A stretch of DNA of 11,415 bases from contig MENC01000298.1 of NCBI GenBank assembly GCA_001768155.1, positions 12,813-24,227 on the forward strand. The letters run 5' to 3'. The notes under the pieces are model-generated. The model had not been told where the DNA came from, made no database searches, and saw only the letters and a list, made by a program, of their open reading frames with translations. Position numbers and translations under genes: made by a program. This DNA comes from Bacteroidetes bacterium GWA2_30_7. Its GTDB lineage: Bacteria > Bacteroidota > Bacteroidia > Bacteroidales > GWF2-33-38. Numbering within the stretch: position 1 is the stretch's first letter; each line of letters begins with the position of its first letter. Shown here piece by piece: positions 7,801 to 11,415 of the stretch.

Positions 7801-9294
7801 ATGAGTAATAATTTTAATTTGGTCTTTATATTTTGGGAAGTACTTATTTTTAATAATTGAAATCGAATTATCATTTCCAAGGTCATCTATTACTAATACT
7901 TCAATATTTTCAATTCCATAGCTTTGATTAATAACGCTATCAACACATTCAATAATATATTTTTCGACATTATAAACAGGAATAATTACAGTTATTACAG
8001 TTTTTTTCGGAATAAATTTTTCCGAAGTTGTGGGATTATTTATATTAACGGATTTAACTGTAAGCTCTTTACTTAAATTAATATAATTTGATATTTGATA
8101 TTGATGGTCGAGTTCTGAGGGAATAAAAGATTTAACCCATTTACTTAGATTATGTAGTTTATAATCAATGTTTTTATTAACATTATTAAAATTCTTATAA
8201 CGTTCAGTTTGTGTAACATCTTTTACAATTTGTATAAAAAAGTCATCATAAGATTTTTGTAAATATCCTTTTTCTTCAACAGATTGATAGGCATTATTTC
8301 CTATAATTGATAGATTGTTGCGATTCGAATTGAGTTCTAATATTCTTTGTATTATTTCTTTAAATGAAAAATTTTCAACCATGAACCCATTATGTTCATT
8401 TATAATTATATTGCTTACATTTCCAACATTAAAAGATATTGGAACAACTTTGCAAGCCATTGCCTCATAAATAACAATCGGACCACCTTCAAAATTTGAA
8501 GTTAGAATAAAAATATCTGCTTTTTTATAATATGGTTTGACTTTTTCAGGAGTTACTGCATCCTCAATAAACTGAACATTTTTTGCTCCATCTATTTCGT
8601 TGAAGTACATTTTTAGAGTCTGCAAATCTTCGCCAATACCAACAATTACTAAATTGAATTTTATATTTAAGTTGATTAATTCCTGATATATTAGTGGTAA
8701 CTTGAAAACTCCTTTATGAGAATCTTGTATTCTTCCTACAAATAGAAGATTTAACTTTTTTGATTCATCTAAGTTAAATAATTTATTTTCATTAGAAATT
8801 GAAGTTGGGCAATACTTAAATAAAATGTCTTCTGTTCTATCAGGTAATAATAATTTAAGTTTTTGTTGAATTTTTTCACTAACACAAATAAACTTTCTAA
8901 TAATAGGTTCGTAAAGCTTTATTGTATCGTAATAGTATGCAGCATCATTATGTAAATAACCAATTATTTGAACATGTGATTTATATTTATGAGCCGAAAC
9001 AATTTCTTCAAAATAAGAGAATAGCTTTGTATTCCAACTCGTTACAATGATATGTTTTAAGTGATTATCTTTCGATAATTTTAGAAAAGTTTCAAGATTA
9101 ATAACGTTTACTTTAGATTTAATTTCGGTTAAATATTTTTGGTCAAAGTTACTTCCTTTAACGCTCTCTATTAAATAAACTTTTACTCCTTTGTTATGAA
9201 GAGATATACCAGTATTTAATGCAAAAATCTCTACACCACCTGTTTTAATAACAGGTACATCAAAATATATATTTACGTTTTGAGGTAAAATCAT
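4858..9294 (-). CDS. Giant multidomain glycosyltransferase (GT4-GT2-GT2-GT2-coiled coil)
   Basis: A cytoplasmic or membrane-surface enzyme that probably assembles several linkages of a surface glycan. Counting from ATG 9294 it has 1,478 residues. Residues 1-360 are a GT4 (GT-B) domain with VGRIQDSHKGV (186-196) and the EX7E motif (E269, E277). A first GT2 domain starts near 432, with VIDDLGNDNS (468-477) and LDSDD (523-527). A second starts near 770, with LVNDNSTDNS (803-812) and HDSDD (856-860); both carry the WNK motif. A third, of a different subtype, starts near 1092, with VVDDNDND (1126-1133), FLDDDD (1181-1186) and RHQDLEL (1270-1276). Residues about 1370-1455 form a coiled coil, followed by a basic tail KKGGALIRKIKKLK. 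All four sites look intact. The frame also allows a TTG start at 9306; ATG 9294 is preferred. It is the last gene of the minus-strand operon. Products and donors are unknown. Confidence 0.9.
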   Translation of the reverse strand: MILPQNVNIYFDVPVIKTGGVEIFALNTGISLHNKGVKVYLIESVKGSNFDQKYLTEIKSKVNVINLETFLKLSKDNHLKHIIVTSWNTKLFSYFEEIVSAHKYKSHVQIIGYLHNDAAYYYDTIKLYEPIIRKFICVSEKIQQKLKLLLPDRTEDILFKYCPTSISNENKLFNLDESKKLNLLFVGRIQDSHKGVFKLPLIYQELINLNIKFNLVIVGIGEDLQTLKMYFNEIDGAKNVQFIEDAVTPEKVKPYYKKADIFILTSNFEGGPIVIYEAMACKVVPISFNVGNVSNIIINEHNGFMVENFSFKEIIQRILELNSNRNNLSIIGNNAYQSVEEKGYLQKSYDDFFIQIVKDVTQTERYKNFNNVNKNIDYKLHNLSKWVKSFIPSELDHQYQISNYINLSKELTVKSVNINNPTTSEKFIPKKTVITVIIPVYNVEKYIIECVDSVINQSYGIENIEVLVIDDLGNDNSISIIKNKYFPKYKDQIKIITHTINKGLGGARNTGVENSSSDYIYFLDSDDALYPNAIEKLYNSIVLNKTDISIGGIDNFDENLKYRDKYISFSDNVINDYDTKFKNSKIKTINITVWNKLYKKELLIKKFIPKTLFEDEIFTFELCSRLKSVSFIAEPVYKYRRREGSITTVDFNSHHLNSLNTVYRGVFEVMLKNNLLDTLKSWLNEKIDVVLRKFTLTDYQKIQYFDLINRNLDIFSYESLVNHGIFEFLITKINTPKLIPLNGYINKYIVCYKIKNENLELFNSFEKELSLSIIVPVFNSEEFLPKLIDSIVYQYKNGIELILVNDNSTDNSAKIIEEYQSKYQFIKLYNFNENKGAGAARNFGLKQAKNKYILFHDSDDNLDCNALNMINYYLNKFKYPELIIFSFTKYNSDKSYSWGCNEIEKLYEKISTGKEAFQYIIDKTRINPAPWNKVFLKSTWIKNNLYFPEDIHHQDLSVIPFACYLSKSTFIAPSRIYNYIDNKHGVSFGATDLHVISPFNAISYLYDFFKKYNSKEFNNLLPQLNILALNTFTYNFNFRKNKFTLEQRKQYKNFFESFSSKYFINPKKYNLTEYEKLKETLNDSIIDNPSNPLVSVIITTYRRPENLQSAINSVISQTYQNIELIVVDDNDNDSEFRVATAEIIDKYSKNAIKYIKHEKNSNGACARNSGIKNSKGSFICFLDDDDVYLPTRIERSIQSILKYDESYGAVYCGFLGWNSSENDLSRYKEGNLSLELLTLDYEKHYLHTNTATYRKEALEKINGFDESFNRHQDLELNLRFFKHSKVGIVPEALVKLRPEKPKNENWLKVEQFYHLKLKFLTKFKNLIQEFPFEDQIKIYYSNWNDIERRFPSQKSFVAFGAEIDQRNDFYYILGLEANLQEKINLISNENIIIKNELGSLSKKFETEINSYQNDIRILNNEISNYRKTIENISYQLNNKNEIIKDLEEQKAWYESTYEVLPIFWKKGGALIRKIKKLK

Positions 9295-9332
9295 TTTTAA
9301 CAACAATCAATTATATTATTTCAATTTTTTAT

Positions 9333-10046
9333 CTATTTCTTTTGAAATTTTGCAGTAAGGATTCCATATCTATCTGACTCATTTTTTTCATCATACGGGA
9401 TATTTTGTAAAATACTTTGATATGTTCCTCCTGCCTTTTTTTCATAATGATTTTTACTTAAAAGGGAAAATTGTGGCATGAATTTATTAACTACATCAAA
9501 AGAAAAATATATTGGTTCACAAGATGTTGGTTTGTGATTTACATCAGTAATTAGTAAAAAAATTCCATCAGATTTTAAAACTCTAATTATTTCTAAAATT
9601 GATTTTTCTAAATTATCAACGTGGTCTAAAGAATTGAAACTACATATAATATCAAAATGGTTATTTGAGAATGGAATATTTTCACAACCTGCTTTTATGT
9701 ACTTCATTTTATGCTTTGAAGCTTCTAATTTCAGGTATAAATCTGCAATTGGGTCTAACCCTATTCTTTCTTTTGCCATATCTGCCCATTCAAGGCTTCC
9801 TCTTGGTCCACAACCGATGTCAAGAATTTTTTTATTTTTGTAATAGTTAAAATCTAAATTAAAATAATTAGTATAAAAATTAACATAGTGTTTATTATTG
9901 TTTGTTAACTCTCCTTCAACAGACTTTCTTGTTTGCCAATATAATAGCTCTGCATTAATTTTCTCACTATTTTCAACTACAATTGTTGGTTTATTATCAT
10001 TTGATTTAATTTGTTTTTGTTTTAAGTGTTTAGATTTAGATTTCAT
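9333..10046 (-). CDS. Class I SAM-dependent methyltransferase (Methyltransf_11-like)
   Basis: A 237-residue enzyme. A Lys-rich N-terminal stretch (1-20) is followed by the Rossmann methyltransferase core: motif I KILDIGCGPRGS (73-84), IGLDPI at strand 2 (95-100), ENIPFSNNHFDIICSFNSLD (122-141) covering the strand 4 region, and EIIRVLKSDGIFLLITDV (152-169) as strand 5. This pattern is close to Methyltransf_11 and UbiE-type enzymes; the acceptor cannot be told. It sits 27 bases after the stop of the coiled-coil methyltransferase gene and about 38 bases before the giant glycosyltransferase ATG, so the three are probably one transcript. A glycan or glycan-lipid acceptor is inferred from context. 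Confidence 0.87.
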   Translation of the reverse strand: MKSKSKHLKQKQIKSNDNKPTIVVENSEKINAELLYWQTRKSVEGELTNNNKHYVNFYTNYFNLDFNYYKNKKILDIGCGPRGSLEWADMAKERIGLDPIADLYLKLEASKHKMKYIKAGCENIPFSNNHFDIICSFNSLDHVDNLEKSILEIIRVLKSDGIFLLITDVNHKPTSCEPIYFSFDVVNKFMPQFSLLSKNHYEKKAGGTYQSILQNIPYDEKNESDRYGILTAKFQKK

Positions 10047-10073
10047 AAAATAGTATTATTGTTAAAATTGAAT

Positions 10074-11414
10074 TTATTTTAAATGACATATAAAAAATCC
10101 TTTATGTGATTTATTAAATTCTATATTAAAACCACATTCTAGTTCCCATTTTTTTGCAATTTTTTGTTCATCATCTCTTTTACCATCGTCTAATAAAATT
10201 GTGGTATTTGAATTAATATGAGCTATTAACATGGGAACAGCTGGATATCTTGATAATTCCTGAGTATTACCTGGAGGACCGTCAACACTTATTACTGTTA
10301 TATTTTTGGGAAAGATAATTTTTGATATATCGTACCAAAGCCATTTAGTATTGTTGATGTTATTTTCTACGAGTGGACAATAGTAGAGTTCAATATAATT
10401 TTCTAATTTATGTTCAGCAATTAATATTTTAGTCTTTTCATAATATCGTTTATCATGCTCCAAAGATATTACTCTTTCTTTATCCAATCCCCTTTTTTGA
10501 ATAGCATAACCTGAAATAATTGTAGAAATACCTGAGCCTATATCTATAACACTTCCTTCGCCCTTAGCTAATATTGTTTTTAATAAAAAGTTTCCATAAT
10601 CAGATGAAATTGTCCAATCATTCATTACTGGTAATGGGCTTTTTAAAGAAATTAATTGATGAATTGAGAGTAATGAGTCAATTCTTTCGTATATTGATGA
10701 TAACTCCCATTTTAAAGAATTATTCAGCAAGGTAGCTTTGGAATTAATAAATTCTTGAACATTCGCAGTATTTTTTGCATTTTCTTCTTTGTCTGAACTA
10801 CGATTTTCTATTAATTCTTGAAGTTTCATTTTTATTTCAACAATTTTACTTAATTCCTGACTGTTTTTTATATTTAAGCTATTTGTTTTAATTAGGTCAG
10901 TTGCTAATTCTTGTAATTTTGTTGATATTTCTTTTTTAATATTTATACTTTCAGTTTGTGTTTTGCTAATAAGTTCGGTTATAAATAATTCTAATGTTTT
11001 TATATTCGTAATGAATTTACTATTTGAATTAATAAATTCTGAATTTATAGATTTTGCTAATTCCACGTCATCATTTTTTAGAATAAGCACTTCGTCTGAT
11101 ATTTTTTCGAGTGATGTATTAAATTTTTGAGCAATTTCTAAATCATGATTTTTTATTGCATCTAGTTCATTAGTAATTCCTTCAAAAGCCTTCGTAATTG
11201 AGAGAAACGAAGCAATCTCATTTTCAAAATGTAGTGCTTCATCATTTTTAAAAATAATCATCTCGTCAGATATTTTTTCGAGTGATGTATTAAATTTTTT
11301 GGCAATTTCTAAATCATAATTTTTTATTACATTTAGTTCATTAGTAATTCCTTCAAAAGCCTTTGTCATTGCTAGAAACGAAGCAATCTCATTTTCAAAA
11401 TGTAGTGCTTCATC
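10074..11414 (-). CDS. Coiled-coil protein with C-terminal methyltransferase-like domain (5' end off window)
   Basis: The frame is open to the right edge, so the N-terminus is missing; 446 residues are visible. An ATG at 11369 lies inside a repeat unit and is not the true start. Visible residues 1-235 are charged, Lys/Glu/Asn/Ser-rich and strongly helical, suggesting a long coiled coil, and begin with tandem 57-residue repeats containing TKAFEGITNEL and KFNTSLEKISDE. From about 260 there is a SAM-binding-type Rossmann domain: SVIDIGSGISTIISG (288-302), ISLEHDKRYYEKT (316-328), VISVDGPPGNTQ (374-385) and TILLDDGKRDDEQ (405-417), ending in FFICHLK. The DGPPG and LLDDG motifs recall a methyltransferase group found in polysaccharide loci. 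It is first of the visible genes in the minus-strand operon. Substrate unknown; catalytic activity is not proven by motifs alone. Confidence 0.82.
   Translation of the reverse strand, partial: DEALHFENEIASFLAMTKAFEGITNELNVIKNYDLEIAKKFNTSLEKISDEMIIFKNDEALHFENEIASFLSITKAFEGITNELDAIKNHDLEIAQKFNTSLEKISDEVLILKNDDVELAKSINSEFINSNSKFITNIKTLELFITELISKTQTESINIKKEISTKLQELATDLIKTNSLNIKNSQELSKIVEIKMKLQELIENRSSDKEENAKNTANVQEFINSKATLLNNSLKWELSSIYERIDSLLSIHQLISLKSPLPVMNDWTISSDYGNFLLKTILAKGEGSVIDIGSGISTIISGYAIQKRGLDKERVISLEHDKRYYEKTKILIAEHKLENYIELYYCPLVENNINNTKWLWYDISKIIFPKNITVISVDGPPGNTQELSRYPAVPMLIAHINSNTTILLDDGKRDDEQKIAKKWELECGFNIEFNKSHKGFFICHLK
11194..11219. repeat. Palindromic-repeat-like segment inside coding repeat, copy 1
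   Basis: This 26-base segment matches the intergenic element at 3704-3729 at 21 positions, including the run ACGAAGCAATCT. It is read on the minus strand as EIASFLSIT within the 57-residue repeat. The pairing arm ATTGC is altered here to ATTGA, so the hairpin is weaker. Confidence 0.5.
11365..11390. repeat. Palindromic-repeat-like segment inside coding repeat, copy 2
   Basis: This segment matches the intergenic element at 3704-3729 at 22 of 26 positions and keeps both arms, ATTGC (11368-11372) and GCAAT (11383-11387). It encodes EIASFLAMT on the minus strand. It is closer to the intergenic copy than the segment at 11194-11219, as expected if it is the less decayed copy. Confidence 0.55.
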
Positions 11415-11415
11415 A

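Larger units (their letters stand above)
11068..11415 (-). repeat. In-frame 171-bp tandem repeats (57 residues each)
   Basis: Two full units (11068-11238 and 11239-11409) and the first 6 bases of a third are visible; the array continues past the right edge. By eye the two units differ at about 15 of 171 positions, roughly 91% identity. The period is an exact multiple of three, so unit gain or loss keeps the frame and changes only the length of the coiled coil. The differences are spread through the first two thirds of each unit, while the last stretch (11209-11238 against 11380-11409) is identical. Confidence 0.9.

Noticed and set aside
4858..9306. The giant glycosyltransferase frame as an assembly artefact of several genes
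   Set aside because: The frame runs through all linkers without a stop or shift, codon use is uniform, and no internal start follows a gap, so a real fusion is the simpler reading.
9634..9850. Two overlapping plus-strand frames
   Set aside because: Antisense to the core motifs of the methyltransferase at 9333-10046.

Overview
The window looks like part of a low-GC Bacteroidota chromosome. The evidence is the very AT-rich sequence, a Bacteroidota-style -7 box (TAnnTTTG type) with A-rich leaders in place of clear Shine-Dalgarno sites, a DUF3108 protein, a class I PPK2, and a short palindromic repeat (core GCGAGGTACGAAGCAATCTG) of a kind I recall being scattered through Bacteroidota genomes. 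I cannot name a genus. No RNA gene, CRISPR array, insertion sequence or phage gene is visible.

Layout. Positions 1-783 (minus) hold a polyphosphate kinase 2 gene whose 3' end lies off the left edge. It is divergent from a plus-strand run: a TetA-like major facilitator exporter (881-2098), a family 2 glycosyltransferase that overlaps it by 4 bases (2095-2898), and a secreted or lipid-facing DUF3108 protein (2928-3698). A palindromic repeat lies just after that run (3703-3729). Two further plus-strand genes follow: a small three-helix membrane protein with an acidic tail (3789-4157) and a SAM-dependent methyltransferase (4222-4845). The rest, 4858-11414, is one minus-strand block read from right to left: a coiled-coil protein with a C-terminal methyltransferase-like domain (10074-11414, N-terminus off the right edge), a second methyltransferase (9333-10046), and a giant glycosyltransferase of about 1,478 residues (4858-9294). 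The plus and minus blocks converge with a 12-base gap.

How the genes may work together. The minus-strand block reads as part of a surface-glycan locus. One polypeptide carries a GT4 domain, three GT2 domains with intact metal-binding acidic motifs, and a coiled-coil tail with a basic end; two methyltransferases precede it. The outer plus-strand methyltransferase and the stand-alone GT2 may add to the same glycan. This is inference from gene content; sugar and product cannot be read from the sequence.

Most unusual points: the four-glycosyltransferase fusion; the coiled-coil methyltransferase gene, which contains 171-bp (57-residue) in-frame tandem repeats running off the window; and the fact that each repeat carries a sequence closely resembling the intergenic palindromic repeat at 3703-3729, as if a dispersed element had been captured as coding sequence and then amplified. 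A coiled coil joined to a methyltransferase beside a multidomain polymerase-like glycosyltransferase also recalls, loosely, the chain-length ruler/terminator logic of WbdD and WbdA; this is offered only as a hypothesis.
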